Assembly: GCA_052148715.1 (NCBI GenBank)
Contig: JBKQHQ010000031.1
Coordinates: 1-64,000, forward strand
DNA length: 64,000 bases
From: JBKQHQ01 sp052148715
GTDB taxonomy: Bacteria; Pseudomonadota; Alphaproteobacteria; Rhizobiales; Xanthobacteraceae
Direction of reading: 5' to 3'
Shown: piece by piece, positions 8,369 to 16,453 of the stretch
Layout of the letters: every line of letters starts with the position of its first letter
Position numbering within the stretch: the stretch's first letter is position 1
Notes under the pieces: generated by a model
The model's database searches: none
Seen by the model: the letters and a program-made list of their open reading frames with translations, nothing else
Told to the model about the DNA's origin: nothing
Program-made: the position numbers and the translations under genes

Positions 8369-8466
8369 TGCTTACGATGGATGGTCGCCAACCATTTCAT
8401 GGTGGCCGGCTCGTTGGGCGTTGTGGCAGGATACCGGCGCCTTGATTCCGGCTCGGGGGCTTACCC

Positions 8467-10212
8467 ATGCGCCTTGTGGCAGCTTTCGCTTGCGCCATGA
8501 CGCTGATCTGCGTCGGCGTCTTGCCGAGTAAGGCCGAGAAGCGCGTGGCGCTCGTGATCGGCAATAGCGCCTATCGAAACGGCTCGGCTCTGCCGAATAC
8601 CCCGAACGACGCGAACGACATTGCCGCGTCGTTTGCACGGCTCGGGTTCTCTGTCACCAAGGTCTTGGACGCGGGTTTCAACGACATGCGCCGGGCGCTG
8701 CTGCAATTCGGGCGGGAAGCCCGTGGGTCCGAAATGGCAATAGTGTTCTTCGCCGGCCACGGCATGGAGATCGGAGGCGAGAATTGGCTTATTCCGGTCG
8801 ATGCCGAACTAATGTCGGACACGGATGCGGAGAACGAAGCGGTCAGCCTGAGGACCGTGATGCTTCAGGTCTCGGGCGCGAGCAGCCTTGGCCTCGTCAT
8901 TCTCGACGCCTGCCGTAACAATCCGTTCGCAGCGAAGATGCAGCGCACGGTCCGAACACGCGCGGTCGATCGCGGTCTCGTTCGGACTGAGCCGACTGAC
9001 AACGTGCTGGTCGCCTACGCTGCCAAGGACGGGACAACGGCTAATGACGGGACGGGGCGCAATAGTCCGTTCACGGCAGCACTGTTGAACAACCTCGAAG
9101 TGCCCGGAGTAGAGATCAGTTTCTTGTTCCGCAAAGTGCGTGACGAGGTGATGATGTCGACTAAGCGGGAGCAGCAGCCCTTCGTATACGGGTCACTTTC
9201 GGGGCAGGCGATCTATCTAAAGGAAGGATCACAACCACCGCAGATGGCCGCTGTCGCGCCGCCCGTGGTTCCTGCCAATCCGTGTGGTGCGAGCGCGCAG
9301 ACCGTGTCACTCACCTCCCGATCGGCGCAGCCGCTATCCGCGACCGAGGAATGCCTACTCAAGCCGAAAGACGTGTTCAAGGAATGCGACAAGTGCCCGG
9401 AGATGGTGGTGGTGCCGGCGGGCTCATTCATGATGGGATCGCCCACGAGCGAGGTCGAGCGCGACGCTTCCAACAGGGACGAGCTCCCGCAGCACTCGGT
9501 GGCGATATCGAAGCCCTTCGCCGTTGGTCGTTTCGCGGTGACGTTCGACGAATGGGACGCGTGCGTGGTCGATGGCGGCTGCGACCGTTGGAAGCCCTGC
9601 GTGGCCAATGGCGGCTGCAACGTTTACAAACCCTCGGATGAGGGCTGGGGCCGCGGCCGACGGCCGGTCATCAACGTGTCCTGGGACGATGCCAAGGGCT
9701 ATGTGGCGTGGCTGTCGCGCAAGACCGGGAAGACCTACCGTTTACTCAGCGAAGCGGAGCGCGAGTACGTCGCGCGGGCCGGGACGAGCACGCCCTTCTG
9801 GTGGGGCTCATCGATCTCGACGAGCCAGGCCAACTATGACGGCACTTCCACCTACGGCGGCGGTTCGAAGGGCGAGTATCGAAAACAGACCCTGCCGGTC
9901 GATTCATTCCAACCGAATCCCTGGGGCCTCTACCAGGTGCACGGCAACGTGTGGGAATGGGTCGAGGATTGCTACGACAGTACCTACCCGGGAGGCTCGT
10001 TTAGGAGTAGGATCCCATCTGATGGTTCCGCGTTGGTAGCTGGAGTTTCGGTAAGCGGATTCTGTGATTTCCATGTCGCTCGCGGCGGTTCCTGGAGCGC
10101 GCGTGCGGGGGACCTCCGCGCGGCCCGCCGCAACGGGGTCAGGTCAAGTACCATGTCAGAGAACCGGACCAGCGTCGTGGGTTTCCGGCTGGCGAGGACG
10201 CTGACTCCCTAA
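8467..10212 (+). CDS. Secreted caspase-like peptidase fused to an FGE/sulfatase-modifying-factor fold domain
   Basis: A 581-residue protein with a signal peptide (cleaved near PSKA-EKR). A caspase-like (peptidase C14) domain spans about 24-255, with VALVIGNSAYRNG, the catalytic His98 in FFAGHGME and Cys149 in ILDACRNN. A Pro-rich linker follows. The FGE-sulfatase (SUMF1-like) domain from about 311 to the end carries MVVVPAGSFMMGS, VINVSWDDAK, RLLSEAEREY, WGLYQVHGNVWEW, RGGSW and the final GFRLAR. The paired cysteines of true formylglycine-generating enzymes after GGS are absent (Ala and Leu instead), so this domain is probably not a catalyst of that reaction. A close paralogue lies at 16454-18085. 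Periplasmic or extracellular location is inferred from the signal peptide. Confidence 0.9.
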   Translation: MRLVAAFACAMTLICVGVLPSKAEKRVALVIGNSAYRNGSALPNTPNDANDIAASFARLGFSVTKVLDAGFNDMRRALLQFGREARGSEMAIVFFAGHGMEIGGENWLIPVDAELMSDTDAENEAVSLRTVMLQVSGASSLGLVILDACRNNPFAAKMQRTVRTRAVDRGLVRTEPTDNVLVAYAAKDGTTANDGTGRNSPFTAALLNNLEVPGVEISFLFRKVRDEVMMSTKREQQPFVYGSLSGQAIYLKEGSQPPQMAAVAPPVVPANPCGASAQTVSLTSRSAQPLSATEECLLKPKDVFKECDKCPEMVVVPAGSFMMGSPTSEVERDASNRDELPQHSVAISKPFAVGRFAVTFDEWDACVVDGGCDRWKPCVANGGCNVYKPSDEGWGRGRRPVINVSWDDAKGYVAWLSRKTGKTYRLLSEAEREYVARAGTSTPFWWGSSISTSQANYDGTSTYGGGSKGEYRKQTLPVDSFQPNPWGLYQVHGNVWEWVEDCYDSTYPGGSFRSRIPSDGSALVAGVSVSGFCDFHVARGGSWSARAGDLRAARRNGVRSSTMSENRTSVVGFRLARTLTP

Positions 10213-10224
10213 TCCTTCACCCCG

Positions 10225-10365
10225 TCAGAGTACCGGCGACAGGTCTGGACAGTGTGCTCCGCATTGATCGGACATGTCGAGGCTGCGGCGCTTTGGCCAA
10301 TCAGCGGTGATCCCCACGAGCCGATCCGTCGGCTTGGCGGGGGCTATGGAGCCGTGGTGGGGCAT
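10225..10365 (-). pseudogene. Internally deleted copy of the zinc-ribbon gene
   Basis: A 46-codon frame just beyond the caspase/FGE gene, on the opposite strand. Its ends match the 81-residue gene at 18098-18343: the start MPHHGSIAP compares with MPRDGSLTP, and RRSLDMSDQCGAHCPDLS compares with RRSIDMSDQCGARCPDLS. The middle, including the Cys-x-x-Cys pair, is missing. The same relative position after a paralogous caspase/FGE gene shows that the two-gene unit was duplicated and this partner was then shortened. Confidence 0.65.
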
Positions 10366-10787
10366 GGACGGGCGCAATGCTAGAGATACTGACCGAGGTT
10401 CTAACTTCGATAGCTCGTTTAGCCCGAGTAGGACGCCAAGACCAATGAGCCTTGGGATCTGTTGAGCCTCATTGAGGTAAGAAGGCGCGGCTTCGAGAAC
10501 TTCGTCAAGGCTCAGTCGATTTCACCGTATCTGGACGAGCCGGTGTACATCGCCTTCGTATCCGCAAGGATAGCTCCCCTGGTTGGGAACTTCTTGGGCT
10601 TCAATGGAGAGCAAGTGTCGCTACACGAAGTAGAACGCTCCAACCAAAGCGACTGAAAGCACGTTTGATTACAGAGGCTGACTTTCCACCCTCCCAAGGC
10701 CGCACGAACTAATCGAATTTCGGATCGCCGATGCCGACCATTTCGCGAAGGGCGATCTTGCCTTCGCCAGCGCTACGTGGCCGTCGT
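10366..10787. other. Intergenic stretch with no supportable gene
   Basis: About 420 bases between the shortened zinc-ribbon copy and a leftward membrane-protein gene. Short open frames exist on both strands, but none shows a domain, signal peptide or plausible ribosome-binding site. Confidence 0.35.
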
Positions 10788-11252
10788 TCACGGCGGGCCG
10801 CTCTTAAATTCCAAGTATTTATCCACGGCAAACTTGGTTATGAACGCCAGGACGACAGCTGGAAGAATCCAGGCAACCACCAGCCTGCCGGCGCCATGAC
10901 TCATAATGGAATTCCAGCCAGAAATTGCCAAGTCGATTCCAATTCTAAATGCAGGGCAGACTATATAGTGCGAGAAGATATCATTTCTGCACCATCTGTA
11001 ATCCTCTTGATCAGGCTGAAACTGGGCATGCTTTTTCCAATACCACTCCGAAAAATCCTGCTGTGTCTCGGCCGCCACGAATAAATTCACGACCAGCGCA
11101 TAGCCTATACCCATAACAAAGAAAAAAGCGACCATAAATACTGGAATAACAACCAGGAACACGAATGCGCAACCCAAGCCGGGAGAGTTGGAAAAACAAC
11201 GATCCAGGAATCGTGAAAGGGCATGGCCAAAGCGTTCGCCAAGGTTGGGCAT
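10788..11252 (-). CDS. Small membrane protein of unknown function
   Basis: From the ATG at 11252 the protein has 154 residues. A short basic N-terminus (MPNLGERFGHALSRFLDR) is followed by a long hydrophobic segment, FVFLVVIPVFMVAFFFVMGI, that continues into ALVVNLFVA. A soluble loop with several Trp and Cys residues follows, then a second hydrophobic segment, LVVAWILPAVVLAFITKFAV, near the C-terminus. Two or three membrane helices are likely. I recognise no family. The frame is open upstream but that part is not membrane-like, and no strong ribosome-binding site settles the start. It lies downstream of the HEPN-like gene on the same strand, with a gap of about 250 bases. Confidence 0.5.
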   Translation of the reverse strand: MPNLGERFGHALSRFLDRCFSNSPGLGCAFVFLVVIPVFMVAFFFVMGIGYALVVNLFVAAETQQDFSEWYWKKHAQFQPDQEDYRWCRNDIFSHYIVCPAFRIGIDLAISGWNSIMSHGAGRLVVAWILPAVVLAFITKFAVDKYLEFKSGPP

Positions 11253-11504
11253 CTCGGGTATTCCCGATCGCGAAGATGTTAGCGAGAGACATCGCAAGAA
11301 TAGCTCATGGCCGCGCGTAGTTCCACCCGATGCAAACCGGAATCTCGGAACAATCGGCGAGATTTCAGGCTCAGAGGTGAAGCTCGTCATCGCCAAGGGT
11401 CTCCCGCTTGAAAGGTAGCCAGTCATGCGCCCAAGGGGATGGGCGACATCGGCGAGAGGCTGATCCTTGCGTTCGAAAGCAACTGCATCAAGCAACTCTT
11501 CGAA

Positions 11505-12563
11505 CTACTCCTGAGGCGGCCAGCGAACGGCGGCGTCCGAACCCTCTACCTTCGTGTAGACGGGCTCCGCGTCTGTCTCAACAAGCGGGCTAAATGAACC
11601 GGGATTGCGTGCATACCGGTCGACAAACAGCTGAATCGTTGAATTCCGAAGATCGAGCATGCAATTGCACATGTCGATGCCGTCTTCAGTGCGGCGGTAA
11701 GTGGATTCCGAATTGTTTGGCCAATGAACCTTAAAACCGTTCATTAATCCGTCCTTATCGACAAGAACCTCCATCAGGCCTTTGTAGTGCGGGTCGTAAG
11801 GGATTGCTTGCCCAGCGCTCTCTCCCCAGATGCGGCGCGCCTCGCGCTCTAGACCGAAGAACGCGCCAATAAATGCCTTTGCCTTCGTGATCAGGTCGTC
11901 AAGTTCCCGATATGAAATCCTGAAGGCTCCGGTCCAGTTCCCGTTCCTGCAGCGGAAGCCGTCCTCTGTAAGAATAAAATCCGAGTGGCTGATCGCGTTA
12001 CGCAGATCGCCCCGGTAGAATTCTTCAATGATGTCGCCAACGGAGACGCCCACTTCGGTTCCGAGCTTCTTGATGATCTCGATCTTCTGTCGCGGGAACA
12101 GGCCAGTCGACTGAAAGCGCTTCTTCTGCTTCTCGCTTAGAAATTGGTAGAAGGGATTCGGGCTGTATCCGCGTTGAAGCCTGAAACGAAGGAGATTCGC
12201 CAGCACCTCGTAAGGTGCATCCATTTCGACGATATGGTTATAAAATAAGAGCCCGAGCCTAAACGTGGTGAGGCTGGGGTTCGGAAATCGATCTTCTGGT
12301 AAGTCAACCTTCATCAAAGAATTGATGTCTTCGAGGATCGCCCGGGATTCCGCATACGGGTCCCATCCCTTATCTTCAGCGCCGACCACACGAAGCAGCG
12401 ATGCGAAATAGCGAATGATGTCGTGGTGGATAGGGTTGTCGGGGAAAAACAGCGGAGCCATGACGTCGATGTAGCGATCGCGGATCGCCTCCAATTTCTT
12501 CTCGCCGGTCAATCCTTCGGTCATGGCAACGGTTGAGAAACGCACAGGAACACGCCCCATCAT
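11505..12563 (-). CDS. HEPN-like protein of unknown function
   Basis: About 352 residues from the paired ATG codons at 12563/12560. It is mostly helical by eye. The central block EEFYRGDLRNAISHSDFILT carries an Arg-x4-His motif (RNAISH), the signature of HEPN ribonuclease-type domains, followed by YRELDDLITKAKAFIGAFFG, another stretch common in such proteins. The C-terminal third, with a Cys-Asn-Cys and many charged residues, is unassigned. It follows the zinc-ribbon gene by about 45 bases on the same strand and is probably co-transcribed with it and the SRAP gene. Its base composition is visibly less GC-rich than the core genes. The HEPN call rests on one motif and its context, so RNase activity is inference. 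Confidence 0.6.
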   Translation of the reverse strand: MMGRVPVRFSTVAMTEGLTGEKKLEAIRDRYIDVMAPLFFPDNPIHHDIIRYFASLLRVVGAEDKGWDPYAESRAILEDINSLMKVDLPEDRFPNPSLTTFRLGLLFYNHIVEMDAPYEVLANLLRFRLQRGYSPNPFYQFLSEKQKKRFQSTGLFPRQKIEIIKKLGTEVGVSVGDIIEEFYRGDLRNAISHSDFILTEDGFRCRNGNWTGAFRISYRELDDLITKAKAFIGAFFGLEREARRIWGESAGQAIPYDPHYKGLMEVLVDKDGLMNGFKVHWPNNSESTYRRTEDGIDMCNCMLDLRNSTIQLFVDRYARNPGSFSPLVETDAEPVYTKVEGSDAAVRWPPQE

Positions 12564-12606
12564 CTCGACTAGCCACGGCGGCCAAGCGGAATGGGGGATG
12601 ACCTCG

Positions 12607-12888
12607 TCACGCGAGTTCGCTCCAGTTCGGCCGCGCATCGGCGCCGACGAAGCCGCACCGAGTGCAGACCATGCGTGGCCCGATCGACGGCACCTCGTTA
12701 GAATCGGGCATGTGGTCGACGTTGAATGTGACCGAGTGGTGGCAGCAGGGACAGTAGACAGAGAGACAGCGGATTCCGTTCTCACGCATGTTGGCAAGCG
12801 TCATGGGCGGATCGGGATCGCGGCTTACTCGACGAGATCGGCTCCGGAAGGCTCTTGCTTCCTCGATGGTCGGGTCCTTAGGTGGCAT
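12607..12888 (-). CDS. Zinc-ribbon protein of unknown function
   Basis: The ATG at 12888 lies inside the last codons of the SRAP gene (stop at 12878), an 11-base overlap that suggests translational coupling. The product has 93 residues: a basic, Arg-rich N-terminus (ARAFRSRSRRVSRDPDPP), then MTLANMRENG, then two metal-binding pairs, CPCC and CTRCG, and the tail GADARPNWSE. Four cysteines in two knuckles indicate a small zinc ribbon. Similar short proteins are common in Hyphomicrobiales but have no assigned function. An internal Met at MTLANM could be an alternative start. Confidence 0.7.
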   Translation of the reverse strand: MPPKDPTIEEARAFRSRSRRVSRDPDPPMTLANMRENGIRCLSVYCPCCHHSVTFNVDHMPDSNEVPSIGPRMVCTRCGFVGADARPNWSELA

Positions 12889-13555
12889 CGAGTGCGACCT
12901 CATCTATCAGCGTGGGATCGCCGCCCGCGGTCGTTGATTTGTTCACGCGCCGGGACACAGGCCAGATGCGGAGCGCATCATCGGGTGCCGGCTTCAGCAC
13001 ATCGCTTCCCGCAGTCCCATTCACCCAGGGATCAATCTGGTGCGGCGCAAGAAGCACCGGCATGCGGTCGTGGATCTCGCCCGCGGGGGCATTCGCGGCC
13101 GTGACGATGATCGTGCATGAGCGCACCGGCTCGCCGGTCTCAATGTCTTTCCACTGATCCCATAGCCCCGCAATCGATAGCGGCGAGCCATCGGCCGCTG
13201 TAATGTAGTAAGGCTGTTTTCCGGTCGGTCTGGGCTTCCATTCGTAATAGCCGCTCGTCGGAATGATGCACCGGCTACGCTTGAATGCATCGCGGAACAT
13301 AGGCTTGTCGGCGATGGTCTCAGCGCGGGCGTTGAAGGTCGCCGGCATTTCCTTCTTGGACTTTTTCCACCACCAGGGGATCAAGCCCCAGCGCATCTGC
13401 ACGAGGCCAGGACTGCCCTCGCGCGGCATCACCACGTCGACCGGGTCTGTCGGACAAATGTTGTAGCGCGCCTGCAGGTTCACAGCCGGCTGGGTAAGCC
13501 GGTAGAGCGACATCAGCTCCCGCCAGGTGTAGGCTCGAGTGAAGCGACCGCACAT
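12878..13555 (-). CDS. SOS response-associated peptidase (SRAP, YedK/HMCES family)
   Basis: A 225-residue protein beginning MCGRFTRAYT. Once Met is removed, Cys2 becomes the catalytic and DNA-crosslinking residue. The other family blocks are all present: RYNICPTDPVDVV, MRWGLIPWW, FNARAETI, RCIIPTSGYYEW with the conserved Glu, and IHDRMPVLL with the active-site His. SRAP proteins form a stable thiazolidine crosslink with abasic sites in single-stranded DNA. It heads a leftward set with a zinc-ribbon and a HEPN-like gene, and its start lies only 65 bases from the left attachment repeat of the tRNA-Lys element. Confidence 0.95.
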   Translation of the reverse strand: MCGRFTRAYTWRELMSLYRLTQPAVNLQARYNICPTDPVDVVMPREGSPGLVQMRWGLIPWWWKKSKKEMPATFNARAETIADKPMFRDAFKRSRCIIPTSGYYEWKPRPTGKQPYYITAADGSPLSIAGLWDQWKDIETGEPVRSCTIIVTAANAPAGEIHDRMPVLLAPHQIDPWVNGTAGSDVLKPAPDDALRIWPVSRRVNKSTTAGGDPTLIDEVALDAT

Positions 13556-13619
13556 GGTCCTATTATTCTGCTTACCCGACGCTTACCCGCGCCCAAATCT
13601 CCGAGACCTTCTTCCCAAC

Positions 13620-13683
13620 TAAGTCTTTGATCTTATTGGTGAGCCGGCTGGGACTCGAACCCAGGACCACCTGATTAAAAGTC
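13620..13683. repeat. Left attachment-site repeat of the integrative element (tRNA-Lys 3' part)
   Basis: A 64-base direct repeat of 20906-20969 with three mismatches. The inner 47 bases (13637-13683 and 20923-20969) are identical. They correspond to the 3' part of the tRNA-Lys gene from the anticodon loop to the CCA end, read on the minus strand. The tRNA homology stops abruptly after 13683. This is the displaced tRNA end expected after site-specific integration. Confidence 0.85.
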
Positions 13684-13814
13684 GTTTTTCGGGCCGGTTC
13701 CAGGCCGTCTCACGCCGACCCATCCGTACACACCCACACACGAAAACCCTAGCATTCATCGGCTCTCCGTCGTATCACGCCGGTCCAGGGCGTTTCACCC
13801 AAGCCCGGGGTTTT

Positions 13815-13836
13815 TGTTGTCCCGGTGTTGTCCCGG
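13815..13836. repeat. Tandem 11-base candidate integrase arm sites, left end
   Basis: Two exact head-to-tail copies of TGTTGTCCCGG (13815-13825 and 13826-13836), about 130 bases inside the left attachment repeat and just upstream of the integrase start. The same unit occurs twice near the right end (20845-20866). In a circularised element the two pairs would flank the crossover core, the arrangement of arm-type binding sites of lambda-like integrases. Confidence 0.55.
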
Positions 13837-13869
13837 GCGGACCACCTGATCTCGGTAGGGGACCACACG

Positions 13870-15162
13870 ATGGCCGTCAGCAAGACCGATCTCGATGACC
13901 GCACCCTCCAAGCGTTGCGTCCCGACACGAAGACTTGGGCCAAGCTCTGGGTGCCGAAAGAGGAGGGGGGTAAGCCGCCGTCGCGCCCGATCCTCTGGGA
14001 TGCGGAAGTCAAAGGTTTCGGGGTGCGCGTGACGGCGAACGGCAAGCGTACTTTCGTACTGGTCAAGCGATACCCTGGAAGCCCGCACCCGACCCCGCGC
14101 GAGATTGGCGAATATCCAACGATGACCTTGGCTAAGGCGCGCGACGAGGCACGCGCTTGGGTCGCGATGCTCAAGAAGGGGATCGACCCGGCCGAGCACG
14201 CGGAGGAGGAGAACCGCAAGCGTGAGGAGGGCAAGCGCAAGGCCGACGCCGAGAGGGCCAACACCTTCGCCGCCGCCTTCGAGCTGTTCGCGGCTCGGCA
14301 TTTGTCCGGGCTCCGCAGCGGCAACGATGTCGAGCGCGAGATGCGCCGGCTGCTGCTGCCCGCCTGGGGTCCGCGACCACTGCGCGAGATCACCCGCCGG
14401 GACGTGATCACCTCGGTCTATGCGGTGCACGACGGCGGCAAGCCGATCATGGCCAACCGACTGCTGAGCTACGCCAAGAAGTTCTTCGGGTGGTGCATCG
14501 AGCGCGACTTGGTTGAGGACAACCCGGCGGCCAGCGTCAAGAAGCAGGGCCGGGAAGTGAAGCGCGACCGGACCCTGACTGATGGCGAAATACGCTCCAT
14601 CTGGCAGGCGTGCGAGGGGCTCGGCGCGTTCGGCCGATCGGTGCAACTCATGCTGGCGACTGCGGCACGCAAGACCGAGGCGGGCGAGGCGCGGTGGTCG
14701 GAGATCGACGTCGCCGCCAAGGTCTGGCGGCTCGATGCCGCCCGCACCAAGGCCGAGCGCGGGCACGAGATTCCGCTCAACGGTATTGCGCTCGGCATCC
14801 TCGATGCAGTGCCCCAGCTCGGGCCATTCATATTCAGCACTGACGGGATTAAGCCGATCGGCGGCTGGTCGAAGCCCAAGGATGCGCTTGACGCCGCCTC
14901 GGGTGTCATCGATTGGACCCTGCACGACTTGAGGCGCACCGCCGCCACAAATCTGGCCAAGCTGGGCGTCGATCGCGTCGTGATCAGCAAGATTTTGAAC
15001 CACGCTGATCCGGGCGTGACTGCGATCTACGACCGCCACGCCCGAGCGCCAGAGATGGCGGCCGCGTTGGCCGCATGGGGCAGGCGGCTGGAGCAGATCA
15101 TCAATCCCGAGGCGGCCGACAATGTCGTGCCCTTGCGCCAGGGCCGTCGTGAGGCGGACTGA
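13870..15162 (+). CDS. Tyrosine recombinase/integrase with DUF4102 arm-binding domain
   Basis: 430 residues from the ATG at 13870, preceded by GGTAGGGG. The N-terminal part has the DUF4102 pattern (LWDAEVKGFGVRVTANGKRT and GEYPTMTLAKARDEARAW), a core SAM-like domain follows, and the C-terminal half is catalytic. Catalytic residues visible are Arg in TAARKTEAGEARW, the HDLRR box, and the Tyr in LNHADPGVTAIYDRH. Such P4-type integrases insert islands into the 3' ends of tRNA genes. Here the matching tRNA-Lys fragment is about 190 bases upstream. The in-frame extension further upstream crosses the 11-base repeats and is not used as coding sequence. Confidence 0.95.
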   Translation: MAVSKTDLDDRTLQALRPDTKTWAKLWVPKEEGGKPPSRPILWDAEVKGFGVRVTANGKRTFVLVKRYPGSPHPTPREIGEYPTMTLAKARDEARAWVAMLKKGIDPAEHAEEENRKREEGKRKADAERANTFAAAFELFAARHLSGLRSGNDVEREMRRLLLPAWGPRPLREITRRDVITSVYAVHDGGKPIMANRLLSYAKKFFGWCIERDLVEDNPAASVKKQGREVKRDRTLTDGEIRSIWQACEGLGAFGRSVQLMLATAARKTEAGEARWSEIDVAAKVWRLDAARTKAERGHEIPLNGIALGILDAVPQLGPFIFSTDGIKPIGGWSKPKDALDAASGVIDWTLHDLRRTAATNLAKLGVDRVVISKILNHADPGVTAIYDRHARAPEMAAALAAWGRRLEQIINPEAADNVVPLRQGRREAD

Positions 15163-15336
15163 ATTTGCCCATCCTACGGTTGCGCAAGGTCAAGCATCGT
15201 ACAGGCGTTCGTTGTCAGGAAGGTTATCCAGACTTCTCAGTGCCTTAGCGGAAATGGCGACTCGCTGTTTGGTTGGTAGCGGAGGCAGTGAAACGTATTA
15301 GGTTGGCCTGATCCGCGTTGAAGCGAGGATCAGCAG

Positions 15337-15537
15337 ATGACCAATTCCAAAAAAATAATTCGTCGGCCGGAGGTCGTAGCCAGAACCGGTCTGAGCAAGT
15401 CGACGATTCAGCGTCTTGAGGCTGCGGGCGAGTTTCCTAAACACTTTCCTATCAGCAAAAACCTTGTCGGCTGGTCTGAGCACGAAATTGACGAATGGAT
15501 ATCAGGATTGAAGCAATGGTGTCACGTCCGCCTGTGA
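15337..15537 (+). CDS. AlpA-family phage/island transcriptional regulator
   Basis: A 66-residue protein: RRPEVVARTGLSKSTIQRLE forms a MerR/AlpA-like helix-turn-helix, and EFPKHFPISKNLVGWSEHEI then DEWI is the characteristic AlpA ending. GCGAGGATCAGCAG precedes the ATG. AlpA-type proteins are small DNA-binding regulators and excisionase-like factors of P4-type islands. Its place just after the integrase gene, in the same direction, supports a role in control of integrase expression or excision. Confidence 0.9.
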   Translation: MTNSKKIIRRPEVVARTGLSKSTIQRLEAAGEFPKHFPISKNLVGWSEHEIDEWISGLKQWCHVRL

Positions 15538-15917
15538 TCGCCATCAATCTGAAGCGCAGAGCAGCCCGAGCCGAGCGCTTCTTGCCGGCGTCCCCCTTGA
15601 GGCCAAGCTCGGCACGGGTGGGTGTCGTCTTATCAGGCGGTGCCTCTTTAGCACTGCCTGATGATCCCGAACCCTTCGGCTTGCCTCTCAACTGCCCGCG
15701 TGTGCCCTTCGCCTTCCCGATGCGCCTTCAGCTCTTCGCCAAGCCCGCGATCCGCCGCAATCCATAGGCCGCCGGCACGATGTCTCGCGGTGGGCCTGGC
15801 TGATTCACCTGAGCGATTTGGGCGGTCAGGGCTGTTCCAGTAGGGCGGCCAGCAAGACGCGTCCTGAGTCAATTCTGGCCGTTTGCTGCTACGGTGCCTC
15901 GGTAGGGCGCGCGATAG
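15538..15917. other. Intergenic stretch inside the element, no supportable gene
   Basis: About 380 bases. Short frames on both strands are rich in Arg, Ser and Pro and show no domain. The minus strand may hold a broken gene (PTRAELGL-like piece near 15600), but I cannot connect it to a family. Confidence 0.35.
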
Positions 15918-16232
15918 CTATTGGTACTTGAGGGAATTCAGGTAGGCCATCAGGAGAACGGAAATGAAAGCTATGGCCACTAATGCTGTGATAAGATTCT
16001 GGCGCCCTCTATACGCAGGGTCGTAACGATACCTCTCCGCGTCGGCCGCCCTCTTCAACGAAGCCTCGGTGATGTGAAAAGAGTTGTTAGGGAGCGCGAG
16101 AAGCAGGAGCCCAGTAAGCAAGGGTGAAATCACGATCGAGAGGACCAGCCAGATAGGCCAGGAACGCCCCCTTGTATTGGCCGCAACCGCCACGACAGCA
16201 GAGAGAAACAGCCAAGCGACAATCCACGGCAT
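15918..16232 (-). CDS. Small membrane protein of the island
   Basis: 104 residues with three hydrophobic stretches: WIVAWLFLSAVVAVAANTRG at the N-terminus, then WPIWLVLSIVISPLLTGLLL, and near the C-terminus LITALVAIAFISVLLMAYL. The polar middle (ASLKRAADAERYRYDPAYRG) probably faces the cytoplasm. A GRS/ISPLL pattern like this is common in short proteins of phage and island DNA without known function. It is divergent from the caspase/FGE gene to the right, with about 220 bases between them that could hold both promoters. Confidence 0.65.
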   Translation of the reverse strand: MPWIVAWLFLSAVVAVAANTRGRSWPIWLVLSIVISPLLTGLLLLALPNNSFHITEASLKRAADAERYRYDPAYRGRQNLITALVAIAFISVLLMAYLNSLKYQ

Positions 16233-16453
16233 CCGAAGTTCCAGACACTCAGGTAATCGAACCGAATCTTAAGCGCGGCGGCGCTGGCGCGGCGCGTTGA
16301 TATATTCACAAAACGTAAGGATTTCTATCGCACATCCCGCCTGATTTCGTCCATGGCCGGCCCACCTGGTTGGGGCGTCGTAAAGATTCCAAAGCTATTT
16401 CCGGTTGCGAAAAATTGTGGCAGGCTTCCTCGCCGGACTACGGGAGGGGACCC

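Noticed and set aside
13839..13850. Third copy of the attachment core (GGACCACCTGAT) just upstream of the integrase
   Set aside because: Only 12 bases match the tRNA repeat, so chance similarity cannot be excluded.
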